This document shows positions 19,323-28,670 of a stretch of 37,873 nt of DNA, one piece after another. The notes under the pieces are model-generated. The model was given only the letters and a program-made list of their open reading frames with translations. It was not told where the DNA came from and did not search any database. Each line of letters opens with the position of its first letter. Position 1 is the first letter of the stretch. Source of the stretch: Mycoplasmopsis fermentans PG18 (lineage in GTDB: Bacteria; Bacillota_I; Bacilli_A; Mycoplasmatales; Metamycoplasmataceae); contig NC_021002.1 of NCBI RefSeq assembly GCF_000209735.1, positions 77,184 to 115,056 of the forward strand, given 5' to 3'. The position numbers and the translations under genes were made by a program.

Positions 19323-19378
19323 TTTTGAATTAAGTTTTTTAAACTTGGATGGTTCTCACTTTTATAACTTTTAGAATT
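19323..19378 (-). repeat. Dispersed palindromic repeat, copy C (diverged)
   Basis: On the minus strand the segment reads AATTCTAAAAGTTATAAAAG, then TGAGAACCATCCAAGTTT, then AAAAAACTTAATTCAAAA. It matches copy A (AAAAGTGAAACATCCAGGTT) with small insertions. It lies just after a terminator, as an insertion-sequence end or a mobile hairpin often does. Confidence 0.5.
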
Positions 19379-19507
19379 GTGGTTCAAAATATAATACCTA
19401 TTGATTTACTTGGAAATCTGAATATTGAAATTCAGGTACAAGATATTAAAACTAATGAAACATCTAAAGTAAGAAAATTTAATTTACTTTTTAAAAGTTT
19501 GCTAAAT

Positions 19508-19536
19508 AAAAATAAAAGAGCCTTATAAAAAGGCTC
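19508..19536 (-). terminator. Intrinsic terminator after rplL
   Basis: Minus-strand GAGCCT-(TTTTATA)-AGGCTC forms a 6-bp stem (19518-19523 and 19531-19536) followed by TTTTATTTTT. It lies about 25 nt after the rplL stop. Confidence 0.9.
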
Positions 19537-19560
19537 AAATATTATTAATTAAGTATGAAA

Positions 19561-19932
19561 TTATTTAACTTCAACTGTAGCACCAGCTTCAACAAGTTTA
19601 GCTTTGATAGCTTCTGCTTCATCTGGTTTGATGTTTTCTTTAACAACAGCTGGAAGGTTTGAAACTAATTTGTTTGCATCCATTAAAGCTAAGTTTAATA
19701 ATTCTTTAACTGCTTTAACAATAGGTAATTTTTTACCATTGTCTGAAGTAATTGAAACTGTAACTACTGAAGGACCTTCAGCAGCTGCAGCTGCAGCAGG
19801 AGCAGCAGCAACAGCAACAGCTGATGGGTCAATTCCAAATTCTTCTTTCATTGCTTCAACTAATTCCATAACTTCTTTAATTGACATTTCTTTTAATGAT
19901 GAAATGAATGATTCTTTTGTTAATTTTGCCAT
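19561..19932 (-). CDS. rplL: 50S ribosomal protein L7/L12
   Basis: The 123-residue stalk protein that recruits translation GTPases. The N-terminal dimerisation domain (MAKLTKESFISSLKEMSIKE) leads into an alanine-rich hinge (AVAVAAAPAAAAAAEG, residues about 37-52). The globular C-domain ends with KAKLVEAGATVEVK. The core segment EKxxxxVAVTS-like part is shortened to PSVVTVSITSDNGKKLPIVKAVKE, slightly diverged from most bacteria but in place. AAAGGAAATTAATC precedes ATG, 21 nt after rplJ stops. It is co-transcribed with rplJ and ends at a strong terminator. Confidence 0.97.
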   Translation of the reverse strand: MAKLTKESFISSLKEMSIKEVMELVEAMKEEFGIDPSAVAVAAAPAAAAAAEGPSVVTVSITSDNGKKLPIVKAVKELLNLALMDANKLVSNLPAVVKENIKPDEAEAIKAKLVEAGATVEVK

Positions 19933-19953
19933 GATTAATTTCCTTTCGTAAAA

Positions 19954-20463
19954 TTATTTGTTTTCTTCTTTTTCACTAAACATTTTTAGAGAAAGAGAGA
20001 GTTGTTGTAATGGTGACATAAGTGAACGAGCAAGAATTGTAAGAGCTTCTTCATAGTTTGGTAATGAAGCAACTTCTTGAACACCTTTAGCATCGATAAC
20101 TTTGCCTTCAAAAATACCAGCTTTAGGAACCAAAAGTTTGTTTTCTTTAGAGAATTTAACTAAAACTTTTGCAGCAATTAGAGCATCGGTTGTACCAAAA
20201 GCAAAAATGTTTGGTCCTACTAAGTGTTGATCTAAATCATTAATGCCATGATTTTTAGCAGCTATTTTGAAAAGACGGTTTTTGTAAACTTTAATGTCAA
20301 TACCTTCTTTTTTAGCTTCTTGACGTAATGAAGTCAATTCAGCAACACTTAATCCACGATATTCAGCTATAACAAGAGCTTGTGAAGATTCAAGTTTATT
20401 TTGAATTTCTTTAACTGTATCTTTTTTAACTAATCTAAAAGCAGATTCATGTCTTTTTTGCAT
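19954..20463 (-). CDS. rplJ: 50S ribosomal protein L10
   Basis: The 169-residue base of the ribosomal stalk. It has QALVIAEYRGLSVAELTSLRQEAKKEGIDIKVYKNRLFKIA, the classic uL10 N-domain, and a C-terminal helix (LQQLSLSLKMFSEKEENK) that binds L12 dimers. ATG 20463 is preceded by AAAGGGGGATACTC. The start adds a short QKRHESAFRLVKKD lead compared with many homologues, consistent with the ribosome site. Upstream lies the L10 leader that mediates autoregulation. Confidence 0.96.
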   Translation of the reverse strand: MQKRHESAFRLVKKDTVKEIQNKLESSQALVIAEYRGLSVAELTSLRQEAKKEGIDIKVYKNRLFKIAAKNHGINDLDQHLVGPNIFAFGTTDALIAAKVLVKFSKENKLLVPKAGIFEGKVIDAKGVQEVASLPNYEEALTILARSLMSPLQQLSLSLKMFSEKEENK

Positions 20464-20489
20464 GAGTATCCCCCTTTCATAATTTAATA

Positions 20490-20582
20490 TGCAACACGGG
20501 ACAATAATAATGTGATAGAAAAAAAGTAATTCTACACTCGGTAACGAATTAAGCTTTCGCTGTTACTGTCTTTATGTATTGC
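20490..20582 (-). promoter_or_regulatory. L10 ribosomal protein leader
   Basis: The minus-strand leader contains AAAGACAGTAACAGCGAAAG and CTTAATTCGTTACCGAGTG. GTAAC...CGAA pairs with TTCG..GTTAC, flanked by the GACAG/CCGAG elements of the known L10(L12) binding site, a kink-turn RNA (Rfam L10_leader type). A second hairpin GTGTAGAA/TTCTATCAC follows before the ribosome site. Binding of the L10-L12 complex is expected to repress the operon. Confidence 0.8.
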
Positions 20583-20588
20583 GTTTTT

Positions 20589-20616
20589 ATTATATTAATA
20601 AATTTAAAAAATCAAA
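20589..20616 (-). promoter_or_regulatory. rplJL promoter
   Basis: On the minus strand TTTGAT (20611-20616) and a perfect TATAAT (20589-20594) are spaced 16 bp, placing the start just upstream of the L10 leader fold. Confidence 0.55.
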
Positions 20617-20658
20617 GCAATTTTTTTACTAATTTTAGCCAGTTGATTTTAATAGAAA

Positions 20659-20684
20659 AAATAAAAACAGCAAGTAAGCTGCTT
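20659..20684 (-). terminator. Intrinsic terminator after the CNNM/CorC gene
   Basis: Minus-strand AAAGCAGC-(TTACTT)-GCTGTTTTTA gives a stem of up to 8 bp including a G-U pair, followed by TTTTTATTTTTT. It starts right after the TAA at 20687. Confidence 0.8.
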
Positions 20685-20686
20685 TA

Positions 20687-21979
20687 TTAATTTTTTTCAT
20701 TATCAGTTAAGGTTTCATCAGTATTTAAAATGTCTGCTTTATTACCTAATTCAATATCTACACGGACATTTTTGAATCTGTTAGTTCCTAAGTCTATAAC
20801 TTTAAAGTAAACATCATTGTATTCATATTTTGTATTTTTATAAAGTTTGTGGCCGAGTCTTTTTTCTAATCATTTATGAAGTGTTAATTCATTTTCTTCT
20901 TCTTCAAGATCTAATTCTATTTCTAGTTTTTTAATTAATTCTTTCATTGTTAAAGAAGCTGAGACATGGAAGTGTTCAAGACTAATTTCAAAAATGTCTT
21001 TTAATTCTTCATCATCAAATTCATCATAAATTTCGCCAACAATTTCTTCAATAATGTCTTCAATTGTAATAATTCCAATTATTTCACTTGAGTTGTTATT
21101 TGGTGTAACAAAAGCCATTTGAGCTCTTTGGTACCTCATTTTTTCTAGAGCCGAAGAAAGAGAAGCATTAGCACTAATAGTAGGCACAGTTTTAAAATAG
21201 TTTATAACTTTACCTTTTTGTAAAAAGAAGACATCTTTTAAGTGTAAAATGCCAATTAAATTTTCATCTTTTTTAACAGGAATACGGCTATAGTTTGTAT
21301 CTTTAAAAATTTCAAATGCTTCTTGAATATTAGCATTAGCATCAATTATAGATACATCTTTTAATCTTATGTAGTGTTTTTTAACTTTGGTACTATCTAA
21401 GTCTAAAGCATTTTGAGCCATGATGCTTTCATTAGCCTCTAAAACGCCTTCGTTTTGCGCAATATCAATAATATTTTTAACATCATTTTCTGTATTTGTT
21501 ATATAGATTTTTTTACCAATCTTGCTTATTGGATAGGTAATTGGTCAAAACAAGTAATATAAAATAATTAACAAGTAGCAGAAAACTTTAACTGTCGCTT
21601 CAGGTTTACTTTTGGCTATTAATTTAGGTGTAATTTCTCCAAATAAAACAATTATTGGAGTCATTACAGCAGTTGAAATTAAAACGTTATATGATTCGAA
21701 TTTTTTACCTAAGTAAGTTGATAAGAGTCAGGATGTTAAGGCCGAAGCAGCAATATTAACTATATTGTTGCATATTAAAATAGTACTTAAAGTTTGGTTG
21801 AAAAATGTATGTTGTTTTTTGATTATTTTGTGGCCAAATTCTTTATTGCCAACCATTGTTTCAATTTTGCCAACATTTAAGGATGTATAAGCAGTTTCAC
21901 TGGCACTAAAAATTCCGCTAGCTATTAACAAAATAACTAGTCCGAATATGCTTAATCCTAATTTCAGTTTCGGGTCCAT
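20687..21979 (-). CDS. CNNM/CorC-family transporter (hemolysin C-like)
   Basis: The 430-residue protein has an N-terminal DUF21 membrane domain with helices at about residues 7-27, 60-85, 95-120 and 125-150. It includes ASGIFSASETAYTSLN and the conserved FGEITPKLIAKSKPE. A CBS pair follows (YSRIPVKKDENLIGILHLKDVF and IGIITIEDIIEEIVGEIYDEFD), then a C-terminal CorC_HlyC domain (FKVIDLGTNRFKNVRVDIE). The family mediates Mg2+ (or Na+/Mg2+) efflux, and the CBS domains bind ATP or nucleotides. TGA codons at 21728 and 20870 are Trp. The ATG follows AGAGGAATAATC, 2 nt after the dnaB stop, so it is the last gene of the gdpP-rplI-dnaB run. The exact ion is not known from sequence. Confidence 0.87.
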
Positions 21980-21981
21980 GA

Positions 21982-23406
21982 TTATTCCTCTTCTTCGTCA
22001 TCATCACTTGAGACGGCAATTTGTTCATTTTCAAAATTAATGAAACGACCACATGACATTTTGAATCATAATGGAAAAATTCCTGTTGGTCCATTTCTGT
22101 GTTTTGCAATAATGATATCTATTTTTTCTCCAATATCTCCAAAGAGATCTTTGGTTTCTTGTGAGACTTGTTTTTTATAATAATTTTCACGATATAAGAA
22201 CATAACAATATCGGCATCTTGTTCAATGTTACCTGATTCACGTAAGTCAGACATAATAGGTCTTTTGTCTTCACGTTTTTCAACTTCACGGGAAAGTTGG
22301 CTTAGTGCAATAATTGGAACATTTAATTCTAAGGCTAATGTTTTTAATGAACGGCTAATTTTAGCTATTTCATTTTGCCGACTTTCATTTCTTCTATTTG
22401 AGTCTGATGAAATCAATTGTAAGTAGTCAATAACAATTAAATCAATTGGACTAACTTTGTGTAAACGACGACATTTTCAAAGCAGTGTATTTAATTCATT
22501 ATTTACTGATTCATCTATAAATAAGTTCATTTTGTCAATTACATCTTGTTTTAAACTGTTGATTAAAAGAAATTCATTATCTGTAATTGTTTGAGGTTGT
22601 TTTAGTTTTTGAAGTGGCACATTTGTGTTCAAGCTATAAATTCTACCCATAAGTTGGTTTGATGACATTTCAAGCGTAAAGAAGACAGCTCTTCTGTTTT
22701 TTCTTTTAGCAACATTTGAAGCAATATTAAGAGCAAAAGCAGTTTTACCCATTGCTGGACGAGCAGCAATAATAATTAATTCACCACCATGTAGACCTTG
22801 AGTAATTTGGTCTAAATTGTCGTAACCTGTTGCTAGTCCATTTAATTCATTTAGATCTCTTGAGTGGCGATTTTCTAAATCTTTAAAGTATTCATCGCTA
22901 ACTTCTTTGGCTGTTAAAAAGTCTGCACTAACTTGACTACGATCAATGTCAAGTAATAGGTTTTGTAAATCTGAAATAACATCTTTTTCATTGATTGCTT
23001 TTTCAACATCAAGTCTTCTTTGAACTAAAGCTAAACGTGATTCAATTAAACGTAATTTTGTTAACTTAACTAATTCTTCTAAGTAAGTTTGAATATTAGA
23101 TGAGAAACCAGCAGTATGATAAAGTTTAGATAAATATAAAGGTGTTATTTGAACAAAGTTTCTTTTTTTAGCAACAGTAAAAATGTTTTCTTCATTAATC
23201 GAAATGTTGTTTTCAAATAGTTCTTTAAAAACAGAGAAAAGTCTTTGATTTTCTAAAATTGCAAAGTCTTCTTCAAGTAAGTAAGGCACAATTTTAGGTG
23301 CGTTTTTGTTGTCTGTTAAGATTAAGCCTAAAAGAGACTCCTCATATCTAGAGTTAATATGACGAGATGTATTTATTGGTGCATTACTTGGATTATTATT
23401 TGGCAT
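21982..23406 (-). CDS. dnaB: Replicative DNA helicase DnaB
   Basis: The 474-residue hexameric helicase has an N-terminal DnaB_N domain ([21 protein letters not shown]) and a RecA-like domain. Motifs are Walker [15 protein letters not shown] (near residue 221), [15 protein letters not shown], Walker [13 protein letters not shown], the sensor [35 protein letters not shown], and [11 protein letters not shown]-like [14 protein letters not shown]-coded Trp falls in LLWKCRRLHK and PLWFKMS. The acidic tail ends SSDDDEEEE. It starts 11 nt inside the 3' end of rplI without a clear ribosome site, so coupled translation is likely. Confidence 0.96.
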
Positions 23407-23851
23407 TAATTATCACTTCTACTTTCAATTTTGCAATGATATCTTTATATAAAATAACATCTATATCATGCAATCCATTAGATACTAAATGAACTTTTTG
23501 AACTGCGTATTTATCTAATTTATAGCCATTTTGGACTAAATCTTTAACAATATCTTTGGTTGATACAGCACCATGAGCAATTAAATTTCCATTATTGTCA
23601 ATATGCGCATCTAAAGTATATTTTAAAGTTAATTTTTCAATTTGATCTTTAAGTTCAAGAGCTTCTGAACGTTTTTCCATTTCATTTTTAGTAAGCTCAC
23701 TAAGTCTTTGTTCAAGCTCTTTTTTAGTCTTGTCATTATAGACAACTGCAAAACCTTTTGCAATTAAGAAGTTATTACCATAACCAGCTGAAACTTCAAT
23801 AATTGTATTGGCTTTACCTTTATCACAATCTTTAATCAATATTACTTTCAT
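23396..23851 (-). CDS. rplI: 50S ribosomal protein L9
   Basis: The 151-residue bL9 starts MKVILIKDCDKGKANTIIEVSAGYGNNF, close to the consensus N-domain. It continues with the long connecting helix (KKELEQRLSELTKNEMEKRSEALELKDQIEKL) and the C-domain (LIAHGAVSTKDIVKDL, VHLVSNGLHDIDVILY). It overlaps gdpP at its 5' end by 20 nt and dnaB at its 3' end by 11 nt. The order gdpP-rplI-dnaB is the conserved Firmicutes order, supporting all three calls. Confidence 0.96.
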   Translation of the reverse strand: MKVILIKDCDKGKANTIIEVSAGYGNNFLIAKGFAVVYNDKTKKELEQRLSELTKNEMEKRSEALELKDQIEKLTLKYTLDAHIDNNGNLIAHGAVSTKDIVKDLVQNGYKLDKYAVQKVHLVSNGLHDIDVILYKDIIAKLKVEVIINAK

Positions 23852-25802
23852 TTTTCACACTCACTATCGCTTGTTTAATATTATCTACAAATGTCAACAA
23901 GTCTTCTTTTGAAACTGCAGCTGCTGTCCCAAAGTGTCCACCTCCACCAACAGCTTCGCAAATAATTTGAACATTTGTATCAATACCTCTGGCACTTAAT
24001 TTATATGATTTTTTGTCTTCACTTTTAGCTACAACAAAACTTGCTTTACGACCACTAATTCTAAGAATTTCTTCAGCTGCTATAGAAATAACATCATTCG
24101 AAAGTGGAATATCTTTGTAAGCTAAATAGAATCCTGGTTTTACTTCTTCTAAGTTTTTTAATACTTGATCAACTTTTTCATAAGTGGTTGCATCAATTTT
24201 TAATGAATTAGAACTTTCAGTTGAATCTGCGCCTCTATTTTTAAGTCAACTTGCTGCTTCAAATGTTCTTGAAGTAACATGTTTTTGAAATTGTAAGGTG
24301 TCAAGATAAATACCATTTAATAACATTTGAGCAATGTTCTTTTTAACTTTAACTTGCTTTTCTAAAAACATCATTAATTCAGTTACTATTTCACTAGCAC
24401 TTGAAGCTGAAGGCTCAATGTGGCGATTAATTTTTGAACAAAAGTCAACTGAAGAATTTAATCTATGGTGGTCTAAAATAAAGATATTTGTGTTTTTAGC
24501 TTTTTCAACACATTTTGGATTATCAGTCCTATTTGGAGCTGAGTTATCAACTAAAAATACAAGTGTATTTTCATCAGTCAATGTGTTAGCTTGATGAGCT
24601 TTAATGAAAATTGGATTATCTTCACCAAAGTATTTAGCAATTGCTTTTTTAGTTGTAACATCTTGAGTCATTGTGCAAATGTAAGCTTCTTTATCAAATG
24701 TTTTAGCTATAGCATAAACTCCTAAAGCTGAACCGATTGCATCCAAGTCTGCATGTGCATGACCATAAGCAATAACTCTTTTAATTTTTGGATCTAAAAG
24801 TTTCTTTTCAATTCAATTAGCAAGTGCTTTGATTCTTGCACGGTTGATATTTGGCAAGATTTCACTTGTTGAACCAAAGTAACGAGGTAAATTATTTCTT
24901 GAGAAAATAGCTACTTGGTCACCACCACGACTTTGAGCTTGTAATAAAGCATTTTTAGCTTGTTCCATTTTTTCTCATAAGTTTTTTGTTCCATATGCAA
25001 AACCTGCAGAAACTGAAATAATAATGTTTTGACTTTTTAGTGTTTTATGTAAATCATCAAAAAACTTAAAGTTTACTTGACTCATTTTATCTAAAGCTTG
25101 CTTGTTAGTTACAATAAGAAATTTACCGTTTGTATTATATTGACGATAAACTAAGTTGTAATCACACACTAAGTTATCTAATACTGTAACAACTTCTTTA
25201 GTTACATTATAAAGTTGTTCTTCAGAAAGAATTGATTGATAAAGCTGATAGTTATCAATTTCAATTTCACCTAAAACTGTTAATTCATCTTCATATAATT
25301 GAAGAGTTCTTTGTTCAAGAGTATTGTCCTTAATACTTAAACAATTTTCAAGTGGTCAAATATTTACTGTATATGAAAAATCTTTGTAATTAAAATCAAA
25401 AGAAATGTTATTAGAATCAAAATTAATATTAAATTTCTTGAAAAAATCAGTTAATTTTGATCCGACTCATTTTCTACCAAAACGGTTTTTAATAAATTTA
25501 CTTGTTCAAAGAATTTGGCCTTCACTGTCAAAAATAAGCACTCCAATTGCATTATGACTAATGATTTCATCAATGAAACTGTTAAAAGATTTTTTTACTA
25601 TAGCTTGAGTTGATAAAAAACTTTTAACAGATAAAATTCCAAATAATCCAACGATTATTAATGAAAGACATATGCCAAAAATTCCAAAAATGCTGCTATA
25701 AATATCTGAACGAGTAAAATACAAAATTACTGACCCTACAGCTAGGAAAACGCCAGCAACTGCTATTAAAGAATATAAAATTATTTTTTGTTTTAAGTTC
25801 AT
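23832..25802 (-). CDS. gdpP: GdpP-like cyclic-di-AMP phosphodiesterase
   Basis: The 656-residue membrane protein equals B. subtilis GdpP in length. Two helices lie at residues about 7-28 and 32-56. A degenerate PAS segment (FNSFIDEIISHNAIGVLIFDSEGQIL) is followed by a degenerate GGDEF-like domain and the DHH phosphoesterase. That domain has AYGHAHADLDAIGSALGVYA and the signature FILDHHRLNS; the DHHA1 domain has EAVGGGGHFGTAAA. It hydrolyses c-di-AMP to pApA, so it would set osmotic and potassium signalling. TGA codons (for example at 25503, 25170 and 24246) are Trp. There is no Shine-Dalgarno, and TATAAT ends only 7 nt before ATG, so the mRNA may be leaderless. It overlaps rplI by 20 nt. Confidence 0.92.
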
Positions 25803-25809
25803 AATATAA

Positions 25810-25815
25810 ATTATA
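25810..25815 (-). promoter_or_regulatory. -10 box directly before gdpP start
   Basis: On the minus strand TATAAT is followed by seven bases (TTATATT) and then the gdpP ATG. Transcription would begin at or next to the A of ATG, giving a leaderless mRNA. Confidence 0.5.
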
Positions 25816-25926
25816 TATTAAGTATTAATATTCATTTGTAATATATAAAATTTTTGACTTAAAATAAAAATAATCATGAAAAAAACAACAAAAAACTAAA
25901 AATGCTATTTTATAGTTCTTTTACTT

Positions 25927-27015
25927 TTAATTATATTTCTTTTCAATGTTTGAAAGCAAGCTTTTTATGTCTTGCATTTTGTCTTTAAATGTTTCTTGAG
26001 TTTCTTCAAATTTGTATTCATTCAAAATAAATTGATAGTCATCTTTGTCAATTTTTAAGAATTTTTTTTCTTACTCATTTTTTTGATAACTACAAATTTT
26101 AGTATTTTATCATCTGTTGTTTTTCTAAATTCATCTATAAAAAATTGGAGTTTGTTTTCAATATTTAAATCAAGCATTTCATTAAAGGAATTTATAAGTT
26201 TTTTAGAATCATTATTATTGTGGTCAATATTAGCCAAAAGCAGAAAATCAGATTTTGATCTAGAAATAACAAAATGATATTCATAATCAGAGTCATCAAA
26301 ATTGTAATTAGTTCGAAAAACACCTTTGATGTATTTTTCTTTATTTAAAAATTCAACAATGATTTGTATTTTTTTATTATTTATTAAATTATTTTTTGAT
26401 ATAGAAATTATTAATTTATCATATTCAAGATTTTGTAAAAAGTAATCATTATTTTTTAAGATATTTCCATTATTATCAAATACTAAAAAGTCAAAAGAAT
26501 TAGCAGTTTCTTTTTCAATTAATAATGGGTTATTGAAGTCGATTCAGGTTATAATTTGACCTGTGTTTGCATTTAAATTTTTATTTAATATTTCATTTAG
26601 GGAGCTTTTTTCAAAGATATAGCGTTTGTCTTTTTCTCTAAAAATATACTGTGAATTGTAAGTGGTTAATTTATTATTAACTAGATAAAGCATTATGTTT
26701 TTCATTCTATTAATTAAGAAATTTAATTTATTATTTTCATGTCAAGTATTCATATTTTCAAGATGTCTTTTATTTAAAATTATTTTATAAAGATTTGAGT
26801 TTTGCATATAGAACAAATTGTCGTTATTAACTGTAAAATAGGTTTTTTTGTAAAAAGTGTTATCTTTTGGAAAAACATTTGTTAAGCTATCTATAAAGTT
26901 TAAACAATCTGAAAAATTGTTATAAAATTCTAGATTTGCTTCAAATTTTTCCAATCTTTTTCAATACAATTCATAACTAGAAACAAAGTTATTAAAAGCA
27001 AGAACAAAGTTGGTA
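25927..27015 (-). pseudogene. Unknown protein remnant truncated by an IS3-family element
   Basis: The minus strand carries an open frame whose N-terminus is lost at the insertion-sequence end near 27016. It reads from HTNFVLAFNNFVSSYELYWKR through LENMNTWHENNKLNFLIN, ITWIDFNNPLLIEKE and DFDDSDYEYHFVISRSKS. At an A8 run (T8 on plus, 26062-26069) the frame stops after KKKNS; shifting one base extends it through DYQFILNEYKFEETQETF to a TAA at 25927. So it lacks its start and has a frameshift near the 3' end. About 350 residues remain, Asn/Lys/Phe-rich and soluble in composition. I do not recognise the family. Confidence 0.6.
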
Positions 27016-28136
27016 TGAACCTTAAATATTGGACTTTTAATTATGTTTGGACTTATTCCTGTATTGAACAGGGCTAAGTCCTTTTAATTTATTAACAATT
27101 CTGTCATTATTATAATATGAAATATATTCTTCTAAAGCGGTTTTAAATTTATTTTCTTCCCCAAATCAAAATTCTCTTTTTACAACACTAAATAAACATT
27201 CAGCGGGACTATTGTCTAAACAATTTCCTTTTCTTAACAAGCTTTGAATTGTTTGTTTCTTTTTCAAATAATTTATATACTCTTCATGAGTATATTGTCA
27301 TCCTTGATAAGAATGCAATAATACATTGTTTAAGCTATGTCAATTCTCTTCTACGTTTTCCAACATTTTACCCGCCATTCTTAAGTTAGTTGATTTAGAA
27401 ATCGAATAACCTAAAATCTCTCAACTTTTAAAATCAACCACACGAAAAAATATGCTTTTTCATCATTTTTTAATTTAAATTCAGTAACATCTATTCCTAG
27501 TATTTTCAAATATTTATCACTAAAAAAATTTTTTTGTATCTGAAGAAATATTTTGCGATATTTTCTTTATCTAAAAGCAAGTTTGGAATGTTTTTTTGTG
27601 AGTATTGCCTATGAATGAAGAATACTTATTTTTTTCTTAATGTTTTGCCAAAAAGATTTAATGATTTTATTAATTTTTGAACCTTTTTATGATTAATCAT
27701 TATTCCTTTATTTCTTAATGCAAAAGTAATACGTCTATAACCGTATAGTCCTTTATTATAGTTAAATAAGTCAAATATAATCTTTTTCAAATTTTCATCT
27801 TTGTCAGGTTTATTTTGTGATTTTAATATCTCATAAAAAATTGACTTTTTCTAATATTAATTTAATAGAAAAATAACTTTTTAAATTCTCGCCTTAGTTC
27901 AATTATTATTTGGAATTTTTCTTTGTTAGTGAGTCTTTCAATTGAACCAAAACGCTCACTTTTTTTGCTATCGCGTTTTCCAATTTAAGTATTTTATTTT
28001 CTTCCTTTAATTGTTTAATTAATAAATCTTTATCTTCCATTTTATTTTCAATATTGATTTTAAAATTTGTTATTTTTTTAAATTTAAATTGAATAAAAAT
28101 GAGCCCCTTTCCAAAAAGTCTGGAATTTGGGGTTCA
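27016..28136 (-). mobile_element. Degenerate IS3-family (IS150-group-like) insertion sequence
   Basis: Ends are imperfect inverted repeats: TGAACCTTAAATATTGGACT on the plus strand at 27016 and, on the minus strand from 28136, TGAACCCCAAATTCCAGACT. Both continue into TTT. Between them lies a broken IS3-type transposase on the minus strand. At about 1.12 kb the element is shorter than typical IS150-group members because orfA is mostly missing. I see no matching target duplication at the flanks (TTGGTA and CTCTAA), so the flanks may have rearranged. Confidence 0.75.
27037..28040 (-). pseudogene. IS3-family transposase, inactivated
   Basis: The remains begin MEDKDLLIKQLKEENKILKL, a leucine-zipper piece normally found at the orfA/orfB junction. 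They continue in several frames with GLYGYRRITFALRNKGI (HTH_21), ILGIDVTEFKL (first catalytic Asp), LLHSYQGWQYTHEEYINYLK, and DNSPAECLFSVVKREFWFG (catalytic Glu). The last part reads EEYISYYNNDRIVNKLKG and LSPVQYRNKSKHN, then TAA. Multiple frameshifts and stops interrupt it. In the second DDE motif the usual HSDQG is HSYQG, so the catalytic Asp is lost. The element cannot move on its own. Confidence 0.85.
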
Positions 28137-28159
28137 CTCTAAAATGACAAAATTAAAAA

Positions 28160-28577
28160 CATTTTTTAAATATTTTAGATGAATGCAAATTTATCAATTA
28201 TATAAATGTTGGATATGACTGTAGTAAATTAATTTTAATTTTTCAAAGTAATGTTAGTCAAGATAATTATTCAAATAACAAAGATAAAAATAGCCAAAAA
28301 GAACAAGAAAAAATGATTCAAAAATTTAGACCTGAATTAGTTGGACGTTTTAAAGATATCTCATTTTTGGATAAATTTAATGCTAAACAAGTTAAGGCTT
28401 TAATTAACAAAAAAAATCAAAGAAGACGAAATCAATATTTATTGTGAAAAAGCTATTTCAAATTTATTTATCGATATTAAGAAATCAGATAAATTTTATG
28501 ATGATGAATTGAAGCTTAAAATTTATGCTATTAAAAATGATGGTAGTGGCAAAGTATTCAGAACCAAAATTTACTAA
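28160..28577 (+). pseudogene. C-terminal remnant of a ClpB-like AAA+ ATPase
   Basis: Starting just after the insertion sequence, the plus frame reads HFLNILDECKFINYINVGYD, CSKLILIFQSNVSQ and then QKFRPELVGRFKDISFLDKF. This follows the order after Walker B in the second AAA+ module of Clp/Hsp100 proteins: L-DEG, the sensor-1 TSN (here QSN) and FRPEFLNRID. At an A8 run (28409-28416) the frame shifts to KEDEINIYCEKAISNLFIDI and ends at TAA 28575. There is no start, no Walker A, and an in-frame TAA lies just upstream. The call is by motif order only; another AAA+ family is possible. Confidence 0.5.
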
Positions 28578-28592
28578 TTTTAAGAATTTTTC

Positions 28593-28624
28593 AGAGCTTA
28601 TTTATAAAAAATAGGCTCTTTTTT
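28593..28624 (+). terminator. Intrinsic terminator
   Basis: AGAGCTTATTT (28593-28603) pairs with AAATAGGCTCT (28609-28619), with a G-U pair, and is followed by TTTTTT. It ends the AAA+ remnant and insulates the HAD-nfo unit. Confidence 0.9.
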
Positions 28625-28655
28625 ATTTGCAAATAATATCCACTATTTTTTGTTG

Positions 28656-28661
28656 TATAAT
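28656..28661 (+). promoter_or_regulatory. -10 box directly before the HAD hydrolase start
   Basis: TGTTGTATAAT lies nine bases before ATG 28671, and no ribosome site lies between. The predicted start is at about 28668, so the transcript would be leaderless or nearly so. A TTGCAA at 28627-28632 is too far (23 bp) to be an ideal -35. Confidence 0.5.
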
Positions 28662-28670
28662 ACAAAAACT

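Larger units (their letters stand above)
19252..19560. other. Convergent intergenic region
   Basis: These 309 bp between the 38-aa gene (plus) and rplL (minus) contain one terminator for each side and repeat copy C (19323-19378). About 19380-19500 is A/T-rich and has no convincing gene; a fragment such as NLEIQVQDIKTNETSKVRKF can be read there but has no start or ribosome site. Confidence 0.6.

Noticed and set aside
19604-19951. A 115-codon plus-strand frame
   Set aside because: Mirror of the alanine-rich rplL gene; no ribosome site.
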